Translations under genes and position numbers: made by a program | Origin: Fistulifera solaris | Taxonomy: Eukaryota; Bacillariophyta; Bacillariophyceae; Naviculales; Stauroneidaceae | Assembly (NCBI GenBank): GCA_030295235.1 | Contig: AP026123.1 | Location: forward strand, 1,612,001 to 1,676,000 | Reading direction: 5' to 3' | DNA length: 64,000 nucleotides | In this document: one piece after another, positions 1 through 10,022 of the stretch | Numbering within the stretch: the first letter of the stretch is position 1 | Layout: the number at the start of each line of letters is the position of its first letter | The notes under the pieces: generated by a model | Database searches by the model: none | What the model was told of the DNA's origin: nothing | Seen by the model: the letters and a program-made list of their open reading frames with translations, nothing else

Positions 1-59
1 ACCATATTAGTTGCGGATCATCGTCGTCGTTAATCTTACGATAAGAAATCAAGTCGCAA

Positions 60-1001
60 TCAGCCGATAATTGCACATAATGTGACCCGCGGCGCATCGT
101 ACTCCCCCCTTACCAAACTGACATCTGGCCACAAAGAGGAAGGGTCCATAAACTGAGGAATATAGCCCGACTCGTTTTCGGTCCTTGAGCTATCACCTTC
201 AAGTGCAAATACATCTTCTTGTAACACAACAGGTGCAATATGCAGCGGCTGATATATGAATCCACCCGTGTAGAAATCTTGCTGCCGTACGTAATCCTGG
301 GCAACGGTATGCATGAAACCTAGACTCTCATCAAAATAACTCGCTGTTTCGATTTTCCGTAAGATTCGTTGACCGTACTGGTCCATGAGAAATTCTTCCT
401 CTTCGGCAAAACGATCGGGTGAACGACTCCCCTTCTTGAAATGATTGTGTACCAAACGCATCGTTAAGATAGCTTGGTTGATAGTACGATTCACTTCTAG
501 CGTAACCGCTCGAATAAAAATCACTAAAAAAGTCTTGAAAAATGGCCCAAGGATCAATCGGCTCATGAAAGGGTGCCACGCCGTGTCCTCTGCACTGTCA
601 GCAGACGGCGTACGCGAGAAGTCGTTGTGCGTTTGTTGATCGCGTTGTCGCAAATAGTTGTCATATTCTTGCTTTTCCTTCGAAAGGACTTGATATGCTT
701 CCGCAACACGCGCAAATCGATCATTGCCTTCCTGAGTCGTTGTCGTGTTGTCTCCCACCAGTTTATCCGGATGCCATTGCTGTGCTTGCTTTCGATACGC
801 TTTCTTGATCTCTTTTTCATTGTATTCGACATTTCGGTCGAGTCCTAGTATCTTGTAGTGATCCCAGTGCTCCCATTCGTATGTGTCATTCACTGCGGTA
901 GAAGCGAACACATGGCTCAGGGGTAAGAAACGATACGGTGCAAACGTCTGCAGAATAAACCAACAGCCGATCAGAAACAGCCGTGACCACCCCGACTTCA
1001 T
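60..1001 (-). CDS. DnaJ (Hsp40) domain protein, probably secretory/ER
   Basis: A J-domain co-chaperone that would stimulate Hsp70 ATPase. The uninterrupted 313-aa frame begins with a hydrophobic signal-like stretch (residues about 5-30). The J domain follows (about 45-115), with the YKILGLDRN start and the HPD signature in QQWHPDK. The C-terminal third (from about EEEEFLMDQYGQ) resembles the tail of small eukaryotic J proteins. The middle segment (about 430-580) reads in this frame as an unlikely hydrophobic run, while the neighbouring frame gives DPWAIFQDFF, the typical DPxxIFxxFF element after a J domain. The middle is therefore probably translated in the other frame, or the sequence has two compensating indels. 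The gene is transcribed away from the 52-bp tandem array just upstream. The J domain is certain; exact middle and localisation are not. Confidence 0.85.
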   Translation of the reverse strand: MKSGWSRLFLIGCWFILQTFAPYRFLPLSHVFASTAVNDTYEWEHWDHYKILGLDRNVEYNEKEIKKAYRKQAQQWHPDKLVGDNTTTTQEGNDRFARVAEAYQVLSKEKQEYDNYLRQRDQQTHNDFSRTPSADSAEDTAWHPFMSRLILGPFFKTFLVIFIRAVTLEVNRTINQAILTMRLVHNHFKKGSRSPDRFAEEEEFLMDQYGQRILRKIETASYFDESLGFMHTVAQDYVRQQDFYTGGFIYQPLHIAPVVLQEDVFALEGDSSRTENESGYIPQFMDPSSLWPDVSLVRGEYDAPRVTLCAIIG

Positions 1002-1130
1002 TCCAATGCATAAAAGACGATCACCACAAAGAGCCGAAGATGCTTCGTATCATTCGTTTTAATAATTTATTTTGTAGTTATAAGTTTCTAATTATAACGC
1101 GGCGTGACAAAAATGAATAAGCGAGCGACG

Positions 1131-1771
1131 AAGTGTTTCGAGTCACACAGAAAATCTGTGGATGTTCGAGAAAATCTGAAATACCCGGTACCGTGTTTTG
1201 CGTCACATCGAAATTTTGTGGACGTTCCAGAAATTCTGGAATAAGAGTTTCGCGTGACACAGAAAATCTGTGGAAGTTCCAGAAAATCTGGAATCGGTGT
1301 TTTGCGTCACACCGAGATTTTTGGTCGTTCCAGAAATTCTGGAATTGGTGTTTCGCGTCAAACAGAAAATCTGTAGAAGTTCCAGAAAATCTGGAATCGG
1401 TGTTTTGCGTCACAAAGAGATTTTGTGGACCTTCCAGAAATTCTGGAATCGGTGTTTTGGGTCACACAGAAAATCTGTGGAAGTTCCAGAAAATCTGGAA
1501 TCGGTGTTTTGCGTCACAAGGAGATTTTGTGGATGTTCCAGAAATTCTGGAACCGTTTTTTTGGGTCACACAGAAAATACGTATTGTGCCAGAAAATCTG
1601 GAATCGGTGTTTTGCGTCACAAAGAGATTTTGTGGATGTTCCAGAAATTCTGGAATTGTTGTTTTGCGTCACACAGAGATTTTTGTGGACGTTCCAGTAA
1701 TTCTGAAATCGGTGTTTGGGTCATGCAGAAAATCTGTGGCTGTTCCAGAAGTTCTGGATCTGTTGTTTTTA
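1131..1771. repeat. 52-bp tandem repeat array with HSE-like palindromes
   Basis: About twelve head-to-tail units with a period of 51-52 bp, measured from the recurring GTCAC at 1142, 1202, 1254, 1306, 1357, 1409, 1461, 1513, 1565, 1616, 1668 and 1720. The first spacing is 60. Two unit types alternate, giving a 104-bp higher-order period. Each unit carries TTCCAGAA(A)TTCTGGAA or TTCCAGAAAATCTGGAA, and alternate units carry CACAGAAAATCTGTG; all are inverted repeats. Because 52 is not a multiple of three, all frames stay open by chance, so the long reading frames here are not genes. The array lies about 130 bp upstream of the DnaJ gene. Confidence 0.93.
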
Positions 1772-2747
1772 CTCTAGGCCAAAGTGTAGTCGCCTGTCAA
1801 CTTTTCCACGACTGCATTTCAGTCCTGAACCAAGCTTTATCGAGCCCCGCTGCTACCCACCCTGCGATTGTTTCTTAATGTTGTTGAATAACATTACTTT
1901 TTTAAAATGGGTTTCATTACAGTATTCAACTTTTAGCATCATTCTGCTATACACACAGATTTTTTTACGTCGAAAGCTTGGGGATCGTTGCCTTCCTTCT
2001 TCACTATATACCAGAGTGTATACTACGTTTCTTCATGAGTCGTCGGTTGTGGAGCCTGCTATGACTTCGGATGTCAGAGCGGTTTCTCCCAACTTCTATT
2101 CTTTTATGTTTCACGTCACGCATTCTATCTTCAAGTTAGCGACGTCCTTCCTCTACATGATCCTGCCTATGGTCGTGTCCTGTGGAGGTACAGAAGCTAA
2201 ATCACATCTTCATTCTATACTCAAAAGGCATATTGTTATTCCATCTGCCACACCAGTGCAGCCATCTGTTCGAATCTTTGGCGAAGCTGGTCGTGGTCTC
2301 AAATTCGCTTCCTCTCATGATGCACGCAGCGTAACACTCACAATTAATTGATCGTTTTTGCCTAATTCGTTCAGTTGTCCGTATCTACACGTATCAATAG
2401 ACTTGGCAGCTTTTGGTGCGGTGTTAGATCTATAAAAGTTATCTCTACCGTTACGACGTTAGAACCCTTCGAAATTGACTTCATGACTGCATTTCAGTCA
2501 TGAGTTAAAATTCTGCTGCGCAATAAAAAATGACGCGACGATAACGTACATCTTGTTGCCATGAAACAGGAGTGTAATAACGAATGAGTGCAAGAGTTCA
2601 TAAGCTTCTTTATTCTACGTTAAAGAACGAGTCAAAGATTGAGCAGCATTAAATTTAAATTAGTACAATTTACACTGCAGAATTCCATCATGCTCGTGCT
2701 GACGAGGACGACCAAGCGAGTCGTCAGTACTCAACTGTCATCATGTC
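1772..2747. other. Intergenic region with two hairpin repeats
   Basis: I see no supportable gene here. An open frame at 1716-2351 has no domain or conserved composition and starts inside the array. Two copies of the dispersed GACTG/CAGTC hairpin lie at 1806-1829 and 2481-2503. Confidence 0.6.
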
Positions 2748-4818
2748 TCACCAGATGAGGTAGGCAAGAAGCAAACCAACAATCAGACTAATCACAAACA
2801 AGACTCCTAATAGAGGATAGGATGCGCCGCTCGTTGCTTCGCAATTGGGCGTAGTCACCGATGCAAGGCGACTGACAGAAAGGACCGGTCCAGTCGGGAG
2901 GGCATTTGCACTTGCCATCAACACAAGAGCTAGCCCGAATAGGCCCGCGGCCTTCAACAGATTCTTCCCAGTTAATTTCGGTTCCCTGATCAGGACTGGG
3001 ATCGACGGAGAAAAAGTTTCCGCAGTCGAAATTAGTGGAACATTTACCGCCTCCATGTTGCACGACAACCAATGGTTCCTTCTTGATGTACGAATTGAAC
3101 GTGTACTTCTCCCAGTTATCTTGGATGTATTGCTTGGTGGGATATTCCGGCGGGTCACATCCTACAGTGTGCAGCGGGTCCGACTTGTCTTGATAAACGC
3201 GAACGTAATCGATCTCAAATTTTGCAGGTCGACGAGGGTCGATGTCTTTGCAAAGATCTGCCAGCCAGCCTGTACTTTCAGGGCATCGCAAACAGTTCGG
3301 GTTTCCACAGTCGAGACAGGTGAGCTGTCCCTCGGGCGAGCACATGCCGTACGCCGACAAGCAAGGGTCATCTGGTCGACAGCCGTTCCATCCCCACCTA
3401 TGTATCGATACAAAACGGTGCTGTGAGAGGAGTGCGAGAATGAATCAATACTACTGACGTTCGCATTAGTAGTTCGTACCTTGTCGAAACGTCTGTATTC
3501 AAGACTGTTCGAAGTCATTTGAAGCGTGAGAAGGATCAGGCATTACTGTAGCAAGAATGCACGATTTACGAACTTACTTAAGTACATTGCTTCAAAGGGA
3601 ATCACGGGAAAGGCATCTGGCGAACCAGGACGATTCTTGAGCATGTCTGCTGTGATGTCATAGATCAACTTGTCTCCATTGTAAAAACGAACGTAGCCAT
3701 CATCGCTACCTGTTTGCCATTCTGTCCGAATGATATTGTGGTGCTCTTCATAAAAACGCTCGTCGTGGTTCCAATTGGCCGATAAACCATCTTGCCAAAC
3801 TTCGGGAATTTTGTGAATAACCTGGCCGTACCAGTAATTGTTGATCATTCGGGGGTTGGTATCGGTCAAATTGTTGATTCCTTCGCCTGCATAAGCCCGT
3901 CCGCCCATGGGATAGAGGTCAGGGTACCATTCTCCTTTCAACGGCATGTTCGGAGTGAAGGGTCGGATGTAAGAAGCGATTCCGGGCGAAACTTGCAGAG
4001 AAGAGGAAATCAGAGGACGATTGAGGCTATACTCGCGCGTTGTTTTGTCAACAAAAGCCACTTTCTTGTACTCCAGAATAAAATCTCCAGGCTGCGCTTC
4101 GATGATATCGATTTCAGGACTTCCGCGTCCTTTTCCGTCGCGACAATTGGAGATTCGTTGAGCCGCATCCGCTTCCATAGCTTCCGCGGAAGTTCCGCAC
4201 TGATCGTAGCTCCACGGCCAAATTCCTGCTGTACTTTCCATGTAGCTGGGACGAGCAAGATTTCCAAGCATCTAAAAGCACATGCTGTCAGTTACAGTAA
4301 TTTCAAATACAGACATGTGTCTTCTCAGAGCATACGTACCCAGAATGCCGGCCACAATCCACCTCGCAATGCCTTTCCAGGCAATTTGAACGAAATCTCA
4401 ATCATTCCGGACGTGTAAAGCAGAACTTGTTCCAAGTCGTGACCATCCCAGATGAATAAACCCGAGAGAAGGAGTATTCTTTCCCAGTGTTCGGGTCGTA
4501 CTCCTTCCAAGTCGCGTTTTGACGCGCCGTCTCGATGACAAGTTTCCCGTCGCGGGTCTTGACAAAGGAGCTGTTGTAGTACTGTATGGCGGCGTTGGGG
4601 ATACCAGGGCGATCCTCTGCTGTCCAGCGCGTATCGTGACCGTCCACGAATGATCGTTTCTCGTCTTCGAACTCATCGGAAAAGACCAGATGGAGCTGTC
4701 GGTCACCCATGCCTTTCACCGTGTGCGCTTCCACGGGAGTGCTGGCGTCGATCCATCGGCTGGCGCGTGCCGAGCTGACCAGCAATAATAGTATGAGAAC
4801 AACTTTTGAGTTTGTCAT
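2748..4818 (-). CDS. Skn1/Kre6-type beta-glucan transglycosylase (GH16-like), membrane anchored
   Basis: Likely builds beta-1,6 branches on chrysolaminarin or related glucan in the secretory pathway or vacuole, as the Kre6/Skn1 family (TGS proteins in P. tricornutum) does. The start is the ATG at 4818, giving a signal peptide (MTNSKVVLILLLLVSSARA). The GH16-like fold follows, with the catalytic-type EIDIIE in GSPEIDIIEAQ and Skn1 hallmarks VFSDEFE, LPGKALRGGLWPAFW and IDYVRVYQ. A Cys-rich EGF-like tail (CVDGKCKCPPDWTGPFC) and a C-terminal membrane helix (LLGVLFVISLIVGLLLAYL) close the protein. One intron is clear at 4272-4339 (W-P-A-F-W joined to M-L-G-N-L). Further splicing lies around 3420-3545 and is not fully resolved. 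Frame breaks: at TTT 4417-4419 (read as an AAA run on this strand's complement), and near 2880 before the TM tail. Function call strong; exact exons weak. Confidence 0.85.
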
Positions 4819-5018
4819 CGTCGTAAACAATAAAGAGGTTTCACTTTCAACAATCGATGAAAAGAAAATGAGACGATCGCTTTTGGAAACGAACACGTTC
4901 CCGTTTGCGCGCGCGACGGTCGGGACGGTCCGACGTGTTGTTTTCCTAACTACTTGTTCATTTCTTAGAAGAAAAGGACCGTTGGACGTTACTCCAACGT
5001 TATCGTATCCCGTGTGGA

Positions 5019-5076
5019 TGACGCATCACCCGATTTGTGACTGTATTACGTCATGATTGTGACGTAGGAGTGACGT
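5019..5076. promoter_or_regulatory. Cluster of CRE/CCRE-like TGACG motifs
   Basis: Four bZIP-type motifs lie within 58 bp of the divergent promoter between the transglycosylase (start 4818) and the thioredoxin-fold gene (start 5230): TGACGC 5019-5024, ACGTCA 5048-5053, TGACGT 5060-5065 and TGACGT 5071-5076. These match the three CO2/cAMP-responsive elements known from the P. tricornutum carbonic anhydrase PtCA1 promoter. The rest of the 411-bp gap shows nothing else recognisable. Confidence 0.6.
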
Positions 5077-5229
5077 ATTTCTTACAAAACGCTTTTCAGT
5101 TTTGATCTGCATCGGAGGCGAAAGGCCTTTGAAGTTGAAAGCATTGCAGCTTGCAGCACATTAGTTGCTGAGTTTTTAGTCCAGGTCCCATTGCATTCAG
5201 CTCTTACAAACGCTTTAAGCGGCATCACC

Positions 5230-5901
5230 ATGTCAGAACCCAGCGAAGAGAAAACGGAGATGGAGCTGCTGATCGGCGACACCCTTTTGACACCCACTAA
5301 CAAGGCCAAGGCTAAGAAAGGTCTGTTTCCCTCCAAAGCGACGAAAGAACTCATGGCTGAAAAAGATTTTGTGCTTTTGTACTTCTCAGCTAGCTACAAT
5401 GCTCCTTGTCAAGCGTTCACGCCGACGCTGATCGATTTTTATAAGAATTACAACAAGTCCGGCCGCTTCGAAGTCGTCTTGGTTTCAGCGGATACATCGG
5501 ATGATGCTTTCAATGAATATTACGGAAAAATGCCATGGCTGGCTATGCAAGATAAAGAGATGATAAAGTCTCTCATAAAAAAGTTACGAATACAAGAATT
5601 TCCAAAGTTGGCCATTGTGCAAAACCAGACAGGATTTTTTCTCACGCTCAACGGTCAGAAACAGTTCGACGAACTCGAGAAACCAGGCGATGCATCGAAG
5701 TTAACAGATATGTGGAAAGGAATGAAAGCAAAACCGCTAGACCGAGATGCAGGGGAGCAAGTTCAGATGACTTTTGTGCAAATGGTGAAAGATACTTTAC
5801 GAAACGGCTTCATTTTTTTCATCCTCTTGACCTTGTACACTTATGTGCTACCTCTTATCAAGAAAACGTTACAAGGCATGGGAGGCAAAAGTGAACTTTA
5901 G
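5230..5901 (+). CDS. Thioredoxin-fold (tryparedoxin/nucleoredoxin-like) membrane protein lacking the first active-site Cys
   Basis: 223 aa from ATG 5230; an upstream in-frame start is less likely because this ATG begins the conserved part. The nucleoredoxin-like fold is seen in VLLYFSASYNAPCQAFTP and LVSADTSDDAFNEYYGKMPW. The usual WCPPC motif is here YNAPC, so only the resolving cysteine is left; a normal dithiol reaction is not expected. A late hydrophobic segment (FIFFILLTLYTYVLPLI, about residues 197-213) makes it a tail-anchored or single-pass membrane protein with a short lysine-containing tail. Possible roles are a chaperone-like or substrate-binding thioredoxin fold; substrate unknown. 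No frame break. Shares its upstream gap, with CCRE-like motifs, with the divergent transglycosylase gene. Confidence 0.82.
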   Translation: MSEPSEEKTEMELLIGDTLLTPTNKAKAKKGLFPSKATKELMAEKDFVLLYFSASYNAPCQAFTPTLIDFYKNYNKSGRFEVVLVSADTSDDAFNEYYGKMPWLAMQDKEMIKSLIKKLRIQEFPKLAIVQNQTGFFLTLNGQKQFDELEKPGDASKLTDMWKGMKAKPLDRDAGEQVQMTFVQMVKDTLRNGFIFFILLTLYTYVLPLIKKTLQGMGGKSEL

Positions 5902-5976
5902 TAGCCGAAACACAGCACTATTTTATGCTTATGAAGTTCTTGAAAGTAGAAACGCCATTTCTGTAGGATGTCCTGA

Positions 5977-7389
5977 CTAGTGTGGACCACATCGAGCTTG
6001 GGGAGTTCCGTATCCGTATGGTGGAAGGGAAGGAGCAACCCTGCGACTTGGAACACTCATGCCCCAAGGAGCCGACGAACGGCGCGGACGCTGCTGCGAC
6101 GGAGTCTGAAAGTGTCCGGATGGATGATAGACGTGCTCGCTGGGATATTGCGGTTGTGGTGTACTGACGCCCCGATATGCGAAATTGGGAGGTGCCATCC
6201 AAGGAGTTTGCGGTAGAAAGGAATGAAGCACTGGTGGATGCCCATACGGTGCCACGCTGCCCTGGAATGGCGGCGGTTGCATCTGAGTCGCGTGTGGCTG
6301 CGGATACCGACTTCTAGGATATGGCGTTTGGTAAGGCGGATGTTGATAAGCCGGTCGATCATATCGATGAGGAGTCTGAGACGGTGGGAGAAAAGCCATC
6401 GAAGGCATGGGGTCGTTTCCTGTGATCTTTGATGGTTGCATTGCTGTCGCGTAGTCACGTTGTTGTATGCCTACTGCATGTGCAGCGGGATTTTGCGGGG
6501 ACACGGCATTTGCAGGAAACTCCTGGATCTCCATCGCACTATCCTGATGCTGGTCGAACATGAATTGTGAATTTGTGTCGAAGGGCACTCCCGCACAGTC
6601 CGATTCATTCACAGGAATACCAGCAAAGAAGCTTTGAAGACGGAGAAGCACACTCTTGTCCACCGGTATGTTGGCCATGGTATCGTGATCCATGGTCGCC
6701 AGTGCCCCGATGCTTTTCACAGACATGAAAATAAGCCTGATATCATCAGGAGAAATATCCATGAATTTTGCCCACTCCATGACAGCATTGCCAATGTGAT
6801 CCGATAGGACGTTGGGTTCCGGTAGTTGAGGAAGGAGACAGAGATGCTGTTTCTGCTTACGGTGAAAGTATTCCTGGCGCAATTTCGTCTTCTCGGGTCG
6901 CATTGCATCGACCATTTGCATCAGATAGAACACCGCAGCACAGGTATCGTTGACCATCATCATGCGAGGCGGATTCTTATTCTGTTCGTTTTTCGAATCG
7001 TGCCACGTATCAAGCAAGTCGAAAGCTCTTCGAACAAAGGAGCTGCGGTCTGCCATCACCATTTGCTGTGTCGCGAAAGGCATGACGAAGAAGACCACTA
7101 TGGTTTGAAAATGCTCCAGAAAATCCGGAAGACCGTCCAAATCATCTTCCTTGATGCCGTCGAGGTCATGCGGATAGTATGCTCGTACCGCCAAGCTTGT
7201 TCCGCACGGTAAAATGATGTGAGCCCCAGAGAGTCGTGTGTGCACCCGCATCTTCTCACAGTAGTCTCGCAACTGAATCTCAAGTTCTGTAATAGAAAGA
7301 GGATTAACTTACTATTACAGCGTTCTCTGACAAACCAAACAAGTTTTTGACTCACCGGACGGCCTTGTAGTGTTCGAGCGAGCCACCAT
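5977..7389 (-). CDS. Unknown protein with possible HhH-like segment and Pro/Tyr/Gln-rich tail
   Basis: I do not recognise the family. Two exons: 7356-7389 (MVARSNTTRPS) and 5977-7286, with an intron at 7287-7355 (GTGAG...ATTACAG). Only this start keeps the long frame in phase; it gives 447 aa. Residues about 1-220 look folded (HIILPCGTSLAVRAYY, VVFFVMPFATQQMVMAD, VNDTCAAVFYLMQMVDAM). Near residue 215, SVKSIGALATMDHDTMANIP resembles a helix-hairpin-helix tail as in ERCC1/XPF-like proteins, which is a weak pattern only. From about residue 270 the protein is low-complexity, rich in Pro, Gln, Tyr and His (HPPYQTPYPRSRYPQPH), typical of disordered RNA- or DNA-associated proteins. Converges tail to tail with the thioredoxin-fold gene (75 bp apart). 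Confidence 0.75.
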
Positions 7390-8154
7390 GATTGTTTGAA
7401 ACCGCTTTGCGGTGGTGTCATTGTAACAGCCGTCGCACCTTGATTTGTAGCGTTGATACTATTCATTAAAAATTTGCGAAACGGTTTCAATCTACAACAA
7501 GGATATTCGACGCACCAGTTGAGTCAAATAATAAATGAATTTCCGTAGGAAGTGAACGATTGCATAGCCTTCAAAATGTTAAACCTTGCAATGAACGCAA
7601 TGATCAAACGGGAAAAAGTCGTCGGATGCATTTTTTCTGCAGAAGAATCTTTGTGTTGTGTCACGAGTCGTCGTCACGAGCGAAAGCCAGTCATGGCAAC
7701 ATAAAACCTACATTTTGTAATTATAGTGAAATTTTGAGCTACCGATCAAAGCGAATTCTTGACGTAAACAAAGAAGCGGGGAAATGAGAAAGTTGCTGAA
7801 ATACTCCTTATTTCGTGAACAGGAAATACCCCGAGCAAGAGCATTGCGACGTGTATAACATCAGTTTGACAAATACGTTTTCATTTTATTTTATTCATCA
7901 TGGAAAAAACGAAAAACACTTTGGACCATAGTAGTAATTGCTGTCTCTGTTCCGCTTAAGGTTACTAGTAAGGTTGTGGCGTGCACATGAGCGCCGCGTA
8001 TAGCCCTAATACAACAGCTTACGAGGACCCGAGCGTTTTATACCTGGTATATAAGCTGGTAAGTTTACCAGTACCAGGTACTGGTAATTAGACCAGTTGC
8101 GGTCGTGCTGATCGAGAACAATAGCCATCAAATTACTCTCATAAGTATCTCAGA
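7390..8154. other. Divergent promoter gap
   Basis: No gene seen in 765 bp. The downstream end holds a palindrome cluster (8056-8086), listed separately. Confidence 0.6.
8056..8086. promoter_or_regulatory. Overlapping GTACC/CCAG palindromes upstream of HAT-repeat gene
   Basis: Two nested inverted repeats: CTGGTAA-GT-TTACCAG at 8056-8071, and arms TACCAGTAC (8066-8074) and GTACTGGTA (8078-8086) around CAG. They sit 70-100 bp before the ATG at 8155, in the core-promoter or 5'UTR position. Function inferred only from position. Confidence 0.45.
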
Positions 8155-9849
8155 ATGGCGTCCTCTTATGATCCGAACGTCATTATTCAAGCCGCGGACG
8201 AAAAGCTAGTCAATGGCGATTTTGAAGGAGGGCAAATGATGTTTCAGTCCGCCTTGTTGACGTGGGTCGACGATGCTCGGGAAGGAGTCAATCAAGTTGA
8301 CCCGGAAACGATTCGAGAAGCTGTAGCATCCTTGTGGCTGGCTTATGCGGCATTCCTCACAAAAGCGAAACAATTTAAATCCGCCACAGAAGCATACGAG
8401 CAGGCGGTGGCGTGTCAAATCGCGGGGTCGGTCGGTCGCGTCTGGCTCGAGTATGCGCGCTTTGCGGAAGAAAGAGGGAAACTTAAAACGGCGCAAGATA
8501 TATACATAAGAGCATTGATAGGAGAAGGAGGAAAGCCGTCTTCGATTGTAGACGAACAGGATCAGAATCTTCTCTGGAATGAATTTCTGGAAATGATGAG
8601 AAAGTCGAATTCGGATCTTACTCTCCCTGCTTTGCAATCCGCCGTTTACGCTGAACAAAACGGGGTTCATGCAACTCTTGTAGCACCGGAACCTATTCCG
8701 TCATCGATTCCTTCATCGAACTTGGGACAGTCACGAAAGCGCACGAATGAGGCATTGCATACGGACGATTCGGAACTGCTGAATAATGCATCGTCATTGA
8801 CGCACGTTGTGACAGCAGAGTCCGTCGACATTGAGTCGAAGGCATTTGCCGAAGGACTTCAGCACCAGAGCTTACCACCTGACATAGCCGCCGCTTGGAT
8901 GGTGCGCGATGGTAACGGACCAGCTCTGCCACCGGAGCCACCACTTTTTGAGCCATCGCCACCGAAACTCGCAGACCCTGTAAGTCACATCAGTATCTAC
9001 GTAAGAAAGGTTTATATCTCATTCTAACTATCTCTCTTTCTATTTTAGACGGCAAAGGATATTCTTGGGGTTGATATGGCACTTCAGCTCGTCGAGCGAA
9101 TTTTGAGTCCTTCTGGATCAATCTTACTAGAGGTGTGTCGCGGTTTGTGGAGTATGCAGGCTCTACAGGAGAAAAAGTCAAACGAAGCTGTGGATGCACT
9201 CGATACTACGATGAAAGCTGAATTAGAAAAGCTGGAGGCGTCTCTTGAATCGCGTCTGACCGTTGCTAGTGGCGAAGCGGTTCTCGCCATGAATGCAAAT
9301 GCTCGTTCGGAGTTTCAAAACACATGCGGACAGCAGAGAACAGGTTTACTCACTGGTATAGCTTGGGAATTTCGAAACTTGCTTTACATTCAACAGCAAA
9401 TTCTCAGCAAAATGAAGGTTCCGGGATTCGAAGGCCCGACAGTAGATCCTAATACGATTGACCTGCAAGCAAAAGTTTGCTCGTATCTTCATTCCGCTTT
9501 CTTTTTACGAACACGAGTGGGGGAAGAGCCGCATGTTACTATGCTGAAAGGACACCTGAACGCTCTTCAAAAAGAAAAGGAAAGGCAACCATCAAATAGC
9601 CCTCTTCCACGATCGTTTGGAGGTCAGCAACCGCTCGCAGTGCCGCCTCCACAGAACAACTACAACTACATGATGCCGCAAATGCCATACCAGCAGCAAC
9701 AACAGCCGGGTATGATGATGATGCACCCTCCTGGCCAAATGAACATGTATAACAATCAAATGCAGGTGCCAATGCCCCCGCCACCACCAGGATACTACGG
9801 GAACCAGCAGCAGCAATATCCGCCGCCCCCGCCTCCTTACTATCGGTAG
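8155..9849 (+). CDS. HAT-repeat (half-a-TPR) protein with Pro/Gln-rich tail, RNA-processing type
   Basis: 541 aa in two exons, 8155-8979 and 9049-9849, with an intron at 8980-9048 (GTAAGT...TTTTAG). The N-terminal 150 residues form HAT/TPR-like helices: LWLAYAAFLTKAKQFKSATE and VWLEYARFAEERGKLKTAQD, the W-x-x-Y and E-x-A spacing of CstF77/Rna14/SART3 proteins. The middle is a helical domain (ILGVDMALQLVERILSP, AMNANARSEFQNTCGQQRTG). The last 80 residues are Pro/Gln/Tyr/Met-rich with poly-Pro runs and a PPYYR end, typical of RNA-binding or spliceosomal scaffolds. I cannot name the ortholog. RNA processing is inferred from HAT repeats, which are nearly confined to such complexes. Confidence 0.85.
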
Positions 9850-10022
9850 TTCCTGCTTGTGGGCTCCACGCTAAGTACATATTTTTCATGTTGTTAAACA
9901 TTCATTATTTATGGAGTACAATTAGACGATTTTTGAACCGCAGAACAAAGATGTTGTCGTCTGTCTTTCGTTCACCGTAGACAAACTATTCGCGCTTGCT
10001 CATCCGACGAAAGATACGTTAT

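Noticed and set aside
1133-1878. Three overlapping long frames in the 52-bp array
   Set aside because: They are the same repeat read in rotating phase; a 52-bp period cycles all frames, so openness is automatic.
1716-2351. 211-residue frame after the array
   Set aside because: Begins inside the repeat, has no domain, and crosses a dispersed hairpin copy.
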